Shown here: in pieces, positions 52,008 through 61,412 of the stretch
Position numbering within the stretch: the stretch's first letter is position 1
Layout: the number at the start of each line of letters is the position of its first letter
NCBI RefSeq assembly: GCF_014698475.1
Contig: NZ_JACJTB010000001.1
Location: 62,001-126,000, forward strand
Length of the DNA: 64,000 bases
DNA from: Nostoc spongiaeforme FACHB-130
GTDB taxonomy: Bacteria; Cyanobacteriota; Cyanobacteriia; Cyanobacteriales; Nostocaceae
Direction: 5' to 3'
The notes under the pieces: model-generated
Told to the model about the DNA's origin: nothing
Seen by the model: only the letters and a program-made list of their open reading frames with translations
Databases searched by the model: none
Made by a program: the position numbers and the translations under genes

Positions 52008-53537
52008 TTAGAGTCTGCGCCAGCGACGGCCGTCTTGGTTAATCAAAAATTCGGCTTCTGCGGGTTCCCAGGTACCTGCTTCGTACTTAGGAATGGTGGC
52101 TGGATCTGAGGGCGCATCCCAAACGGAAAGGGCAGGAGTAACTATTTGCCAAGCTGCTTCCACTTCATCCGCCCTGGTGAATAATGTTTGATCGCCCATC
52201 ATACAATCTAAGAAGAGGCGATCGTAGGCATCGGAAGTGCCGGAAATCCCAAAGGAACCGTAGCTAAAGTCCATATCTACGGAACGGGTGCGGAATTCTG
52301 CTCCTGGCATTTTCACATCAAAACGCAAGGAAATGCCTTCGTTGGGTTGAATCCGCATGGCCAGGACGTTGGCGTTTCTTTGTTGGGCGGCGGACTGGAA
52401 CATCCGTGAAGGTACTTCGCGGAAATGGATGGAAATTTCACTGACTTTTTTCGGCATTCTTTTGCCAGTCCGCAGGTAGAAGGGTACACCTTGCCAACGC
52501 CAGTTATCCACCATGAATTTCATAGCTACATAAGTGGGTGTACCAGAGTTGGGATCAACTCCTGGTTCTTGGTGATACCCTGGTACAGGCTGTCCTTTCA
52601 TCCAACCGGCGCTGTATTGACCACGGATGGCAGAACGGGACAAGTTGTGGATATCGGCTAGACGGGTAGCTTGGAGTACTTTAACTTTTTCTGTCCGAAT
52701 ACTGTTAGCATCCATTGAGTTGGGTGCTTCCATTGCTGTTAAGCAATAAAGTTGCATTAAGTGGTTTTGCAACATATCGCGGAGTGCGCCGGCTTTTTCA
52801 TAGTAACCAGCCCGGTCTTCTACACCTACGGTTTCAGCAACAGTGATTTGTACGTGGTCAACAAATTGACGGTTCCACAGTGGTTCAAAAATCGCATTGG
52901 CGAAGCGGAAGACTAGTAGGTTTTGAACGGTTTCTTTACCTAAGTAGTGGTCAATGCGATAGACTTGGTTTTCTTTACAATATTTCTGGACAACAACGTT
53001 GAGGCTTTGGGCAGAAGCCAAGTCTCGACCAAAGGGTTTTTCAATTACGAGGCGGTGTTTCTCTGGATTATCCAGCATTCCACCTTCTCCTAGTTGCTTG
53101 ATGGCTTCGGGGAAGAAGTTGGGAGCGACGGAGAGGTAGAACATCCGATTCCCGCGTGTGCCACGTTTCTCGTCTAATTCGTTTAATAAGGTTTTGAGTT
53201 TTTGGTAACTTTCTGGGTTATCTATATCACCGGGACAATAGAACAAACCCTGAGAAAAGTCTTGCCAAAGTTCTTCTAGTTCAACACCACCGTGTGCTTC
53301 TTCCATGCCTTTACGCATTTGTTCACGGAAGTATTCGTGGCTCCATTCCCGACGGGCCACACCAACAATAGTGATTTCTGGTGGTACTCGCCGTTCCCGC
53401 CGTAGTTTGTATAATGCTGGAACTAGTTTGCGCCAGGTAAGATCACCAGAAGCGCCAAAGATAACTATAATTTGGGGTTCGGGCATCCCTTGCTGTTGTA
53501 GGCCAACGCGCAAGGGATTTTCTAGCAGACTGACCAT
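52008..53537 (-). CDS. zwf: Glucose-6-phosphate 1-dehydrogenase
   Basis: A 509-residue dehydrogenase of standard length. The NADP fold is [20 protein letters not shown] near 23-42, the substrate motif [14 protein letters not shown] near 193-206 carries the catalytic His, and the C-terminal RRWRRL is typical of cyanobacterial forms. It makes 6-phosphogluconolactone and NADPH, the main source of reductant in darkness and in heterocysts, and is modulated by thioredoxin and OpcA. It follows tal by 113 bases. Confidence 0.97.
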   Translation of the reverse strand: MVSLLENPLRVGLQQQGMPEPQIIVIFGASGDLTWRKLVPALYKLRRERRVPPEITIVGVARREWSHEYFREQMRKGMEEAHGGVELEELWQDFSQGLFYCPGDIDNPESYQKLKTLLNELDEKRGTRGNRMFYLSVAPNFFPEAIKQLGEGGMLDNPEKHRLVIEKPFGRDLASAQSLNVVVQKYCKENQVYRIDHYLGKETVQNLLVFRFANAIFEPLWNRQFVDHVQITVAETVGVEDRAGYYEKAGALRDMLQNHLMQLYCLTAMEAPNSMDANSIRTEKVKVLQATRLADIHNLSRSAIRGQYSAGWMKGQPVPGYHQEPGVDPNSGTPTYVAMKFMVDNWRWQGVPFYLRTGKRMPKKVSEISIHFREVPSRMFQSAAQQRNANVLAMRIQPNEGISLRFDVKMPGAEFRTRSVDMDFSYGSFGISGTSDAYDRLFLDCMMGDQTLFTRADEVEAAWQIVTPALSVWDAPSDPATIPKYEAGTWEPAEAEFLINQDGRRWRRL

Positions 53538-53650
53538 AACAATTTTTCGATCTTGGAGTTGAGATTTGGATGGGTAGAAATTAAGAGTAAAAAGGGAAAA
53601 GACTATAATTTGTTTTTACTTTTGCCCTTTTACTTTTTACTTCTTAGACC

Positions 53651-54820
53651 CTACACAGGTGACAATAGCTTGACTTTGTTTTCTAAAGAGTTCATCAAGG
53701 ACTGGAAAGGTTGAACGAATTTATCAATACCTTCAATTAACAGTTCATCCATTACGGTATTGATATCGATGTTGATGTCTGGATCTTTCAAGCTTTCGAT
53801 GAGTTGATAAGCTTCTTTTAGTTTGGTTTCCAAGCGATCGCCTACATCGCAGTGGTCAATACAAGCTGCTATTGTCGAGGGTGGTAAGGTGTTAACAGTA
53901 TCGCGGCCAATTAACTCATCAACATACATAACGTCGCTGTAGTGCGGGTCTTTGGTGCTGGTACTAGCCCAAAGTAACCGTTGTACTTTTGCTCCTTTGG
54001 CTGCAAGGGCTTGCCAGCGACCTCCTAGCGGAGCAGCTTCGCTAACGCTTTCAATAATTTTTTTGTATTCTTGATAAGCTATCTTGGCATTAGCGATCGC
54101 TACTTTGCCTTTTACGGCTGTGAGTTTAGCTTCTAGGTTAATATCATCAACGCCACGCTGCAATTTTGCATCGATTTTTGCGTCAATGTTACTATCAATG
54201 CGACTGAGGAAAAAACTGGCGACAGAAGCAATTTTGCTAATGTCTTTACCCTCAGCTACACGTTTTTCTAAGCCCCGAATATATGCCCAAGCTGTATTGA
54301 TATAGCTTTGTACAGAAAATAACAAAGTAATATTGACGTTGATCCCGTCGGCGATTACCTGTTCTACGGCTGGTAAACCTGATTCTGTACCGGGAATTTT
54401 AATCATGATATTTTCCCGGCCAATTTCTCGAAAATAACGGCGGGCTTCGTTAATGGTGGCTTGAGTATCATGAGCAATGGTTGGTGGTACTTCGATACTC
54501 ACATAACCATCAACTCCATTCGAGGCTTCATATACAGGTCGCAGAATATCTGCCGCATTACGGATATCTGCGAAAACTAAAGATTCGTAAATTTTATAGG
54601 TTGGTAATTGAGCGCGAACACCTGCTTCTATGTCCGCATCATAAATTGCATTATTGGCGATTGCTTTTTCAAAAATCGCTGGGTTTGAGGTGATTCCGGA
54701 GATTCCTTGATTTGCTACAAGATTTTTCAATTCCCCTGATTGAATAATGTCCCGCGTCAAATTATCTATCCAGATACTTTGACCGTATTCTTGAATCTCC
54801 TGTAGATGATTGGTGGCCAT
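53651..54820 (-). CDS. tal: Transaldolase
   Basis: A 389-residue transaldolase of the long bacterial type. The Schiff-base lysine is in MIKIPGTESG near 146-155; SNPAIFEKAI near 42-51 and LLWASTSTKDP near 280-290 are further family motifs. It moves dihydroxyacetone units between sugar phosphates in the oxidative pentose phosphate pathway. The ATG at 54820 has a strong GGAGGGA site. Around residues 258-267 (SVSEAAPLGG) there is an insertion coded by a palindromic repeat at 54026-54044. Confidence 0.95.
   Translation of the reverse strand: MATNHLQEIQEYGQSIWIDNLTRDIIQSGELKNLVANQGISGITSNPAIFEKAIANNAIYDADIEAGVRAQLPTYKIYESLVFADIRNAADILRPVYEASNGVDGYVSIEVPPTIAHDTQATINEARRYFREIGRENIMIKIPGTESGLPAVEQVIADGINVNITLLFSVQSYINTAWAYIRGLEKRVAEGKDISKIASVASFFLSRIDSNIDAKIDAKLQRGVDDINLEAKLTAVKGKVAIANAKIAYQEYKKIIESVSEAAPLGGRWQALAAKGAKVQRLLWASTSTKDPHYSDVMYVDELIGRDTVNTLPPSTIAACIDHCDVGDRLETKLKEAYQLIESLKDPDINIDINTVMDELLIEGIDKFVQPFQSLMNSLENKVKLLSPV
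54026..54044. repeat. Palindromic repeat inside tal
   Basis: TAGCGGAGC (54026-54034) and GCTTCGCTA (54036-54044) form a 9-bp palindrome with one mismatch. Such words are common as dispersed cyanobacterial repeats. Here it is read in frame as part of SVSEAAPLGG. Confidence 0.6.
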
Positions 54821-55119
54821 CGCTGTAGTTCCCTCCGTTTAATGATGTCTCCAAGTGAACTTGGCAATCCATCCGAAATGATGGTGACTTTTGCATTTTG
54901 GCTTTGCCAATCACTTATCGCATCGACCAGCTGAAATAATCCCTGCTTCTGTTTTTAGTAGCGAGATTTTCTCTTCCTCATCCCAAGCAGACACTAGCAA
55001 ATCACGACAAAAATAACTTCACAGTAAGAAACAGTTAAAAGTGAATGGTCAATGGTCAATAGTCAATGGTTATTAGTAAATAAAATTTATTTTTGACTTT
55101 TGACTTTTGACTTCTAATA

Positions 55120-56169
55120 CTAGTGACCGTTTTGAATAAAAGACTCGACTTTTGCTACCGATTCTTTACTACCAATAATCAAAGGTGTACGTTGGTGTAG
55201 TTTTTTCGGCACTACGTCCAGAATGTCCATTAATCCTGTAGTTGCACGACCACCTGCTTGCTCAATCAAAAAAGCCAGAGGTGCAGATTCATACAGTAAG
55301 CGTAATTTGCCTTCTGGCTTTTGAATTGTACCTGGATAGAGAAATACACCGCCTTGAACTAAGATGCGATGGATATCACTCACCATCGCCCCGCTATAAC
55401 GAGCAGAGTAACCCTCTGTACGATGTACATAGCGGACATATTCTCGAATCGACTCTTCCCACTGCCAGAAATTTCCTTCATTCACGCTATAAACTGAGCC
55501 GTGGTTAGGAATCCGAATATTTTCTTCGGTAAGGATAAACTCGCCCAAGCTGGGATCAAGAGTAAATGAATGCACCCCTCTACCTATACTATAAACCAGC
55601 ATAGTGCTTGGCCCATATAGTATGTAGCCAGCAGCAATTTGCTTGCGTCCATTGGTCAGTAAATCGCTGGCTAAACCATCAGCGTCGTCTCCTTCTTGTT
55701 GGCGAATCGCAAAAATGGAACCCAAGCTGAGATTGGTATCGGTGTTAGAAGAACCATCTATTGGGTCATACAACAAGGTATAACGACCGACAGGGCAGTT
55801 TTCTGGGATGTAATAGGGGTCGTCCATTTCTTCGGAAGCTAGGCGACAAACTAAGCCGCTTTGCTTAAACACCGAGATAAACACATCGTTGGCGTAGACA
55901 TCCATTTTTTTCACAGATTCACCTTGGACATTCACATCCCCGGTAAATCCGAGAACACCTTCCATTAAGCCTGCACGGCTGAGGTGACGGGCAATTAACT
56001 TACCTGCAAGGGCAATGCGATTCATCAGCGCACTCAAATCCTGAGCATCAGGGGAAAAACTTTGAAGTTGCTGAAGAACATGACGGGATAAGGTTGTACA
56101 ATCACGATCTAAACTTTTATCTGTATGATCGTTGACTGGCAACTCTAGAGATTCTGGCGCTTTAGCCAT
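55120..56169 (-). CDS. fbp: Fructose-1,6-bisphosphatase class I
   Basis: A 349-residue class I enzyme. The metal-binding motif is [22 protein letters not shown] near 129-150 and the sugar-binding block [16 protein letters not shown] near 232-248. It removes the 1-phosphate of fructose-1,6-bisphosphate, the irreversible step of gluconeogenesis and part of the cycling that feeds the pentose phosphate pathway in heterocysts. The ATG at 56169 has GGGAG 8 bases upstream. It is first in the fbp-tal-zwf-opcA operon. Confidence 0.95.
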   Translation of the reverse strand: MAKAPESLELPVNDHTDKSLDRDCTTLSRHVLQQLQSFSPDAQDLSALMNRIALAGKLIARHLSRAGLMEGVLGFTGDVNVQGESVKKMDVYANDVFISVFKQSGLVCRLASEEMDDPYYIPENCPVGRYTLLYDPIDGSSNTDTNLSLGSIFAIRQQEGDDADGLASDLLTNGRKQIAAGYILYGPSTMLVYSIGRGVHSFTLDPSLGEFILTEENIRIPNHGSVYSVNEGNFWQWEESIREYVRYVHRTEGYSARYSGAMVSDIHRILVQGGVFLYPGTIQKPEGKLRLLYESAPLAFLIEQAGGRATTGLMDILDVVPKKLHQRTPLIIGSKESVAKVESFIQNGH

Positions 56170-56482
56170 TTTGGCGTTCTCCCTAGTGACTGGTTAATAG
56201 TTGGGTGGGTAAAGTCATGGGTAGCAACTCATAGCTGCTGCTTCTATCTTAGAAAGGTAATTTGATAACCTTGACCTGGCTTTAGACAAACTAAAGAAAT
56301 GGCTCAATTTTGGGTGAATGTCTCAAGGTAGAAAAGTCTCGTTGGCAGTTGAAGTGCTTGCCCTGACTAAGACTAAACAAGGTAAATTTACTTAAAGCGG
56401 CTCAGTCATGTTAAACTACGTTACGCCAAGTTTTCTCTAGCTACCAACGTTGGCAATATCACTCCCAGACTTACCTGATCCG
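56170..56482. other. Promoter region of the fbp operon
   Basis: No gene. It must hold the promoter of fbp-tal-zwf-opcA. I searched for the NtcA motif GTA-N8-TAC and did not find a good copy by eye. Confidence 0.45.
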
Positions 56483-56538
56483 TAAAAAACCGACTGCTGC
56501 TGAGACTTGGTTTTTAGCTCACAACAGTCGGCTAAAGT
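56483..56538 (-). terminator. Terminator downstream of the RRM gene
   Basis: On the minus strand CCGACTGTTGTGAG and CTCAGCAGCAGTCGG pair (core arms 56490-56496 and 56525-56531), followed by TTTTTTA. It lies about 165 bases beyond the stop codon of the gene at 56701-57000. Confidence 0.75.
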
Positions 56539-56700
56539 TTTCTTTGACGGTTGAATAATTAAAGCAATTTGTAACTAAGCCAGCAGCATTCACATCTCAA
56601 ACCCAAATATTTAGATTTGCTGACTTTTAGTTTTGCAATTGCTATTAGTCAAATTCTTGCATTACTGCAAATCAATTTGCTACTATTATTTTCCCTCAGT

Positions 56701-57000
56701 TTAGATTTCTTGTTTTTTCGCCCAACCATCTCGTCGTCCATCATCTCTTCGGTTATCTTCTCGCGGTTTTGCTTTGTTGACTCTGAGTTGCCGACCCATC
56801 CATTCGGCACCATCTAACTCAGTAATGGCTGCATCTTCTTGAGCGTCTTCTTCCATTTCAACAAAAGCAAAGCCTCGCATCCGTCCTGTTTCTCGATCAG
56901 TAGGCAAGACAACTCTTTTGACCTCGCCATAGTCTGCAAATACTGCTTTTAAATCTGCTTCAGTAGCGCGGTAGGAGAGATTTCCAACGTAAATAGTCAT
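56701..57000 (-). CDS. rbp: RRM RNA-binding protein (Rbp family)
   Basis: A 99-residue protein with one RNA recognition motif: RNP2 IYVGNLSY near 3-10 and RNP1 RMRGFAFVEM near 40-49. The tail (KPREDNRRDDGRRDGWAKKQEI) is short, Arg/Asp-rich and lacks the glycine-rich domain of longer members. Cyanobacterial Rbp proteins are cold-induced and help mRNA localisation at the membrane. A 480-base leader precedes the gene. Confidence 0.93.
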   Translation of the reverse strand: MTIYVGNLSYRATEADLKAVFADYGEVKRVVLPTDRETGRMRGFAFVEMEEDAQEDAAITELDGAEWMGRQLRVNKAKPREDNRRDDGRRDGWAKKQEI

Positions 57001-57394
57001 GTGGGATCACGTAATTGTCAACAAACAGCGTTTAGTTCAGCGAGAAAACAGAGATCAACAAACTACAAATTTTGTGTCGTGGCTTATGATTTATTTTCAT
57101 TGATGGCGAACGTTGTGGCGCAGCAATCATAGTGCTAGCGTGACTTCAACTAAACTGTCCATGCGGCTGAACTTACGCTTACGCTCATAATGATAACTGA
57201 TTGTGACATTTTTCAAAGTATGGGACATTACAATCCCAAATAACATAAAATAAGCCAAACTTATATTTTTTTTGGATAAAAATTGCTTGTGTTAAAATTA
57301 ACCAATGTCTTTACCGATTTTGTTAGTTTTTCATAAGTAATAAAGGTTTTACTTTATACATACTGTTAACTAATCTTTACATTACTCTAAGAAA
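57001..57394. other. Long 5' region of the RRM gene
   Basis: AT-rich with no reading frame on the strand of the gene. In cyanobacteria long leaders of rbp mRNAs are linked to temperature control; I see no defined motif here. Confidence 0.45.
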
Positions 57395-57444
57395 GCAAAA
57401 ATTAACCTGCAACTTTCCTATAGCTACGAGTTAGAGTTGCAGGT
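57395..57444 (-). terminator. Terminator downstream of the 72-residue gene
   Basis: Perfect 10-bp stem ACCTGCAACT (57405-57414) / AGTTGCAGGT (57435-57444) with a 20-base loop; on the minus strand it is followed by TAATTTTTGC. Confidence 0.75.
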
Positions 57445-57481
57445 GCAAAGTGGTGTATTTAATTGGAAAATAGCAGCAAAT

Positions 57482-57700
57482 TTATTCAATAGAAATGGTT
57501 TGCGGCCCTGTAGCTTTGCCATTGTTGGCTTCGGTTGGAGATTGGGAGTAGCTAGTTACGCCTCTTTGTTGATCTAGCCAGCTTTTAACAGGATCATCTT
57601 TGAGGTTTAGTCTTAGTACACCAGAGAAGAAACCACCGAGAAAAGAGACTGGGTGCTGTGTTAATTCTTTAAATATTGGTGACAATTCGTCAAGAAACAT
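57482..57700 (-). CDS. Small conserved-looking protein, unknown
   Basis: A 72-residue protein. N-terminal MFLDELSPIFKELTQHPVSFL is amphipathic and is followed by GGFFSGVLRLNLKDDPVKSWL, which may form a membrane-surface helix. The rest is polar. I recognise no domain. It has its own terminator and a clear ATG after AGGAGA (minus strand, about 9 bases upstream), which supports expression. Confidence 0.65.
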   Translation of the reverse strand: MFLDELSPIFKELTQHPVSFLGGFFSGVLRLNLKDDPVKSWLDQQRGVTSYSQSPTEANNGKATGPQTISIE

Positions 57701-57739
57701 TAAAATTCTCCTGGCAATGCCATAAAAAATTATTACTTC

Positions 57740-57975
57740 TTCATCAATCGTAACGCGGGATTCAAAGTCAAAAGTAAAAAGGCAAAAGTCAAAATAAATC
57801 TTTTACCTTTTTACTTTTGCCCTTCGGGTTTGCCATTTGACGACAGTTGCCTCAAGTCGGGAGACCCTTTCAGCAGTTCCTCCTGGGGGAAACCCCCAAG
57901 ACCGGACTGCTTCACCACGGCACTGTCTCCTTTATGCCGGGAAACCCGTCCACCGCAATGGCTCACCTTTTGACT
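57740..57975. repeat. Dispersed palindromic repeat between the 72-residue gene and nrdJ
   Basis: GC-rich interior with CTCAAGTCGGGAGACCC and CTGGGGGAAACCCCCAAGACC, flanked by AAAGTAAAAAGGCAAAAGTC and CTCACCTTTTGACTTAC. The ends are imperfect inverted repeats. The core belongs to the family at 11088, 17842 and 48405. Confidence 0.65.
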
Positions 57976-57980
57976 TACTC

Positions 57981-59051
57981 TTAGTTGGGTTGTTGATCTG
58001 GGAACATACACTTATCAGAATCACAACCACTGGGGCCTGCTTCCATTAACTCACCAGAGTCGTAGCGGCTGAGAACAGCACAGAAGTCATCGGTTTTGCG
58101 TCGCGCTAACACTTCTTGAGATAAACGCTCGTAAGTTGCTTTGTCTATAGGTTCAAATGGCAAGCGGGGGAATGATTGTAAATCGTCAAATCGTGCTAAC
58201 AGGGCGGCGGAGATATAGCCTTCATCATTTTGGATGGCTTCGTAAATTCGTGTTCCCAAGGGTTCCACTTCATCAGCGCGAAGTTCTAGGGTAGCAGATG
58301 TGTTGTGGGTGACGTAATGGCGCTGCACTTGCATGACAAAATCAAATTGGGCTAAGACGGGGAATCGAGAAACATCAATTTGATCAGCACCGGGTAAATC
58401 AGCCCAAGGTACAGCAACAGGAATTTCTACTAGCCATTCACTGACACGAGGATCGAAGGGGTTGTTTAATAAGTTACCTTGTTCGTCCTTGTCTGATTGA
58501 GAGGGAATGACATTATAACCGTAGTCAATACAAGCTAAGGCTACGGGGTCATTTTTGCGGAAAGTGATGCGGCGAATAAATCTTTGGGCTTTGGGTGGGT
58601 GCCATCCAGAACTCGCGCCAGATAACAGAGATTTAGTACCGCTTGGTTGGACTGTAGTACAACGATTTGGACGTTTAAGGTGATGGCGATCGCAATAATC
58701 CCACACTGCCTTATGTACTACTTCTCTCCAAAAGCTGAGATATTTTTCCTCTTGGTGTTTAAATGCTAACCCTTGGGGAGTAGCTGGTCTACCTTCTGCC
58801 CACCAGCGCAACCAGTCCACACCAAAAGCATGAACAAAGAAATCAAATAAGCCAGTGAAAGAAACCCCAACAATTGGGTCTAATTCCCGACTATATTGAT
58901 AGCGCGGTTCTAAAAATTTATGGTTGAGAAGTGTCGCTACAGATAAAGCTCCAGCAGTGAAAGCTTCCTCTTGTTCTTTGTAATTAAATGGGTCAATTTG
59001 ATTGAGATGAATTTCAGACAAGTTGCAGTGGAAGTTGCTACCAATAATTTC
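57981..59051 (-). CDS. nrdJ: Ribonucleotide reductase NrdJ, 3' exon
   Basis: Codons after the intron: the reading frame starts at GAA 59051-59049, which gives Glu of NPCGE, and runs to the stop at 57981 (356 residues). EIIGSNFHCNLSEIHLNQ follows directly, then the radical-site region, VQPSGTKSLLSGASSGWHPPKA and a C-terminal cysteine pair, CDSDKCMFP, which would re-reduce the active site. The ATG at 59054 is an intron product and not the start. The joined protein is about 765 residues, like the monomeric class II enzyme of Lactobacillus leichmannii (RTPR). Confidence 0.9.
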   Translation of the reverse strand, partial: EIIGSNFHCNLSEIHLNQIDPFNYKEQEEAFTAGALSVATLLNHKFLEPRYQYSRELDPIVGVSFTGLFDFFVHAFGVDWLRWWAEGRPATPQGLAFKHQEEKYLSFWREVVHKAVWDYCDRHHLKRPNRCTTVQPSGTKSLLSGASSGWHPPKAQRFIRRITFRKNDPVALACIDYGYNVIPSQSDKDEQGNLLNNPFDPRVSEWLVEIPVAVPWADLPGADQIDVSRFPVLAQFDFVMQVQRHYVTHNTSATLELRADEVEPLGTRIYEAIQNDEGYISAALLARFDDLQSFPRLPFEPIDKATYERLSQEVLARRKTDDFCAVLSRYDSGELMEAGPSGCDSDKCMFPDQQPN

Positions 59052-59357
59052 CATTTTGTTAACCCAGAGGCTCTTTATCCTCTAGTTCTACGAGTTCTTG
59101 ATTCCTCGTAGATCCGACTATATTTTCTACTAATATTTAGTAGCCGGAGACTCGTGGAGCCGTTATTAATAACGGGGGTATAACCCAGATTATATTCTTT
59201 TTAAACTACGTAAATTTCTGATTATTTATAGCTTAAAAAGTTTCACTCTCTAGTCTGTACAGTGTCTAAGGTTTTTTAATTCCTTTGATTACCTCGGTAT
59301 TCCCAATCGCAGGGTTCACCGATTTTCCCCGGTGTTTAACGTGAGGCAAAATTACTT
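59052..59357 (-). ncRNA. Group I intron in nrdJ
   Basis: About 306 bases. The upstream exon ends GGT (codon for Gly of NPCG), and without splicing the frame meets AAG TAA at once. The intron ends in G (ATG | GAA). P7 pairing is visible as GACTA (complement of 59251-59255) and TAGTC (complement of 59116-59120), and AAAATATAGTC resembles the S element. No endonuclease frame fits. Introns are known at RNR active-site codons in cyanobacteria. Confidence 0.82.
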
Positions 59358-60584
59358 ACCACACGGGTTTAAACCAAAGCGAGCTAAACGATGTTCTAAC
59401 TCATCCGCATTAATATAAGGATATTTTTGTTGCAACCAGTCTTTAGCTGTTCCTTGGTTGTAAGCTTGCAAGAACTCTTTTTTCAATGCTTGGGTAGCAA
59501 GCAAATCAATGTTAGCTCTCGCAACAGCTTCACCAGCCCATTGAATTGCACCTTCGCCACTGTAATATTGTTTTTGAACAGCTGCGATCGATTCTTCTAA
59601 TGTTGGTTTGCGGTGAAATACTCTTGTATGGTTCGCCATACGTAGAGAATCACGCTCAGGATCAATGCGCCAGTTACCGTTTTCATCTTGTTGCCAGAGA
59701 TTATCTTTGGCATTTGCCCCTAGTTCATCGTCAGCAGTAAACTGACGCATACCAGCTGAACGCCTAATGTTTCCGGCAACAATTGTTACAGCAGCTTCAT
59801 CGATTAATAGGCAACATTCTACAGAATTTAATTGTCTGCCTAAAGCTTTATTTAAAATGTCAGCACAACGTTGATACAATCCAGGCAATTTTACCGGATT
59901 GGCAACGCCGCCAAAACCGTTGAGGGTTTCTCCGGCTTGACGGACATCACTGATATCAACAAATACTTCTACTTCACTTGTAAATCTTTCATCTGTGGAG
60001 AGTTCCAACAAAGTTTGATAAGATGCAACCCAACCTTCGCGGCTATCACCAACATGAATGGTAACGCGGTTGCCTTCTATATCGGTTTGTGTAAATTCAC
60101 GACGTAAGTTTTTTGGAGTGCTGCCGATTTCGCCTTGTACTGTAATATTGAGGCGATTGCGGATGGGAGGCAGTTGATTAATATACTGGGGTTCGATGAT
60201 GGCTCCTGTACCGCAGCCCATCATAGCCAAATCCATCATTAAACCGAAGGCTTTCCAGTCTTGGAGATTGGTGGAGGTGCAGTTATACCCACCGGAAAAG
60301 TTCTTGGGTTTATTTATCCAATCTGTACCACCTACCCACAGCCAGCGGCCGCTAGGTAAAGCTTTGAGTTGGTGTTGGGTTTTTTCTAGGAGGGCAATTT
60401 CTTCTGGGTTGAGCTTACCTAATTCGATTAAGCCTTGGATGGTGCGATCGCACACTTCATCCCACGATTCTCTTAATCCTACTCCTGTGCGGCGGCTATA
60501 AGTCCTGAAAAATACAGGATTGGCTGCTGGCGCAGTTTCGGGAAACTTAACACCCTGACGTTTTCTTTCAAGCTCTCGAACCAT
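59358..60584 (-). CDS. nrdJ: Ribonucleotide reductase NrdJ (B12-dependent), 5' exon
   Basis: Residues 1-409 from ATG 60584: MVRELERKRQGVKFPETAP, PSGRWLWVGG near 75-84, GGYNCTST near 96-103 (one of the active-site cysteines), MMGCGTGAI near 120-128, LNGFGGVANPVKLPG and ARFGLNPCG at the end. It reduces ribonucleoside triphosphates using adenosylcobalamin as radical source, so it works without oxygen, useful in heterocysts. The exon ends inside the catalytic NPCGE motif. An unspliced transcript would make only this part plus one Lys. Confidence 0.92.
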
Positions 60585-60708
60585 AATCCAGTCTTGTTGG
60601 TTTTGAATAGATTACGACTATACGCCAAGTAGGTTGAGGATAAAAGATTGCAAAATTTCCCACTTTGCGCTAAGTCTGTAGCTGTACCAATTGCAACGAA
60701 ACTACATA

Positions 60709-61287
60709 ATGTCCCTTGCTCCTTGGCGAGGTGCGATCGCTCGCGCCCTACATCGCAACCGTAGTCTGATATACTCTCGTTACCTACAACTGGCGACAAT
60801 CCGGGCAGATCATCGTCCTGCGAATCGGACTGTAGTCTTTCGTGACTTTCTCAACGATACCAATCAGCTAAAATTTATTACTGACACCCGTAGCAATAAA
60901 ATTGACCAGGTAAAATCTCAACCTTGGGCGGAAGCTTGCTGGTATTTCCCCAACACCCGCGAACAGTTTCGCATTGCTGGCGGCTTAACTTTGGTAGATA
61001 GTAATGATGCTTCACTGCAATCAGCGAGACTCGCTACTTGGCAAGCACTCAGTGATGCAGCCCGGTTACAATTTGCTTGGCCGCATCCTGGTAAAACTAG
61101 AGACACAACACCAGAGGCGTTTACACCACCAGCCCCTGATCCTTTACAGCCAGTTGTCAATTTTTGCTTGCTATTACTTGATCCCGTGCAGGTTGATCAT
61201 TTAGAGTTGCGCGGCGAACCACAAAATAGAACTATTTATCAGCTTGGTGAAAATCAAGAATGGCACCGAGAGGAAGTAAACCCTTAA
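60709..61287 (+). CDS. Alr4036-type pyridoxamine-5'-phosphate-oxidase-like FMN protein
   Basis: A 192-residue protein from ATG 60709 (MSLAPWRGAIARALHRNRSL), preferred over the first ATG six codons upstream. LATIRADHRPANRTVVFRDF near 28-47 is the flavin/substrate strand pair, DTRSNKIDQVKSQPWAEACWYF near 59-80 the core, and HLELRGEPQNRTIY near the end. The group, named after Anabaena Alr4036, is related to pyridoxamine phosphate oxidase but lacks proof of that activity. It is divergent from nrdJ. Confidence 0.88.
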   Translation: MSLAPWRGAIARALHRNRSLIYSRYLQLATIRADHRPANRTVVFRDFLNDTNQLKFITDTRSNKIDQVKSQPWAEACWYFPNTREQFRIAGGLTLVDSNDASLQSARLATWQALSDAARLQFAWPHPGKTRDTTPEAFTPPAPDPLQPVVNFCLLLLDPVQVDHLELRGEPQNRTIYQLGENQEWHREEVNP

Positions 61288-61412
61288 CCAATTTTTTCAG
61301 TTTGGATAAAAGTAATCTTTCTCCTGGGATACACAAAAAATAGATTATCCCAGTTATTTACTCACAAGGATTTTATCTCCCTTGTCTCCCTTGTCTCCCC
61401 TCCAGATGTTCA

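Noticed and set aside
56170-56700. NtcA operator for the fbp operon
   Set aside because: No GTA-N8-TAC with a suitably placed -10 was found by eye; a matrix scan would be needed.
57837-58049. A 70-codon plus-strand gene
   Set aside because: Reads through the dispersed palindromic repeat and into the 3' end of nrdJ; no family likeness.
59052-59357. A frameshift or sequencing error splitting nrdJ
   Set aside because: The gap is 306 bases with group I pairings (GACTA/TAGTC) and correct end bases (U before, G at the end); the protein rejoins exactly at NPCG|E.
57981-60584. An intein in NrdJ
   Set aside because: The joined exons give about 765 residues, the length of an intein-free class II enzyme, and no intein motifs are present.
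60585-60708. Cobalamin riboswitch upstream of nrdJ
   Set aside because: The B12-box-like GCCACTG motif and a long leader are absent; the intergenic space is only about 120 bases.
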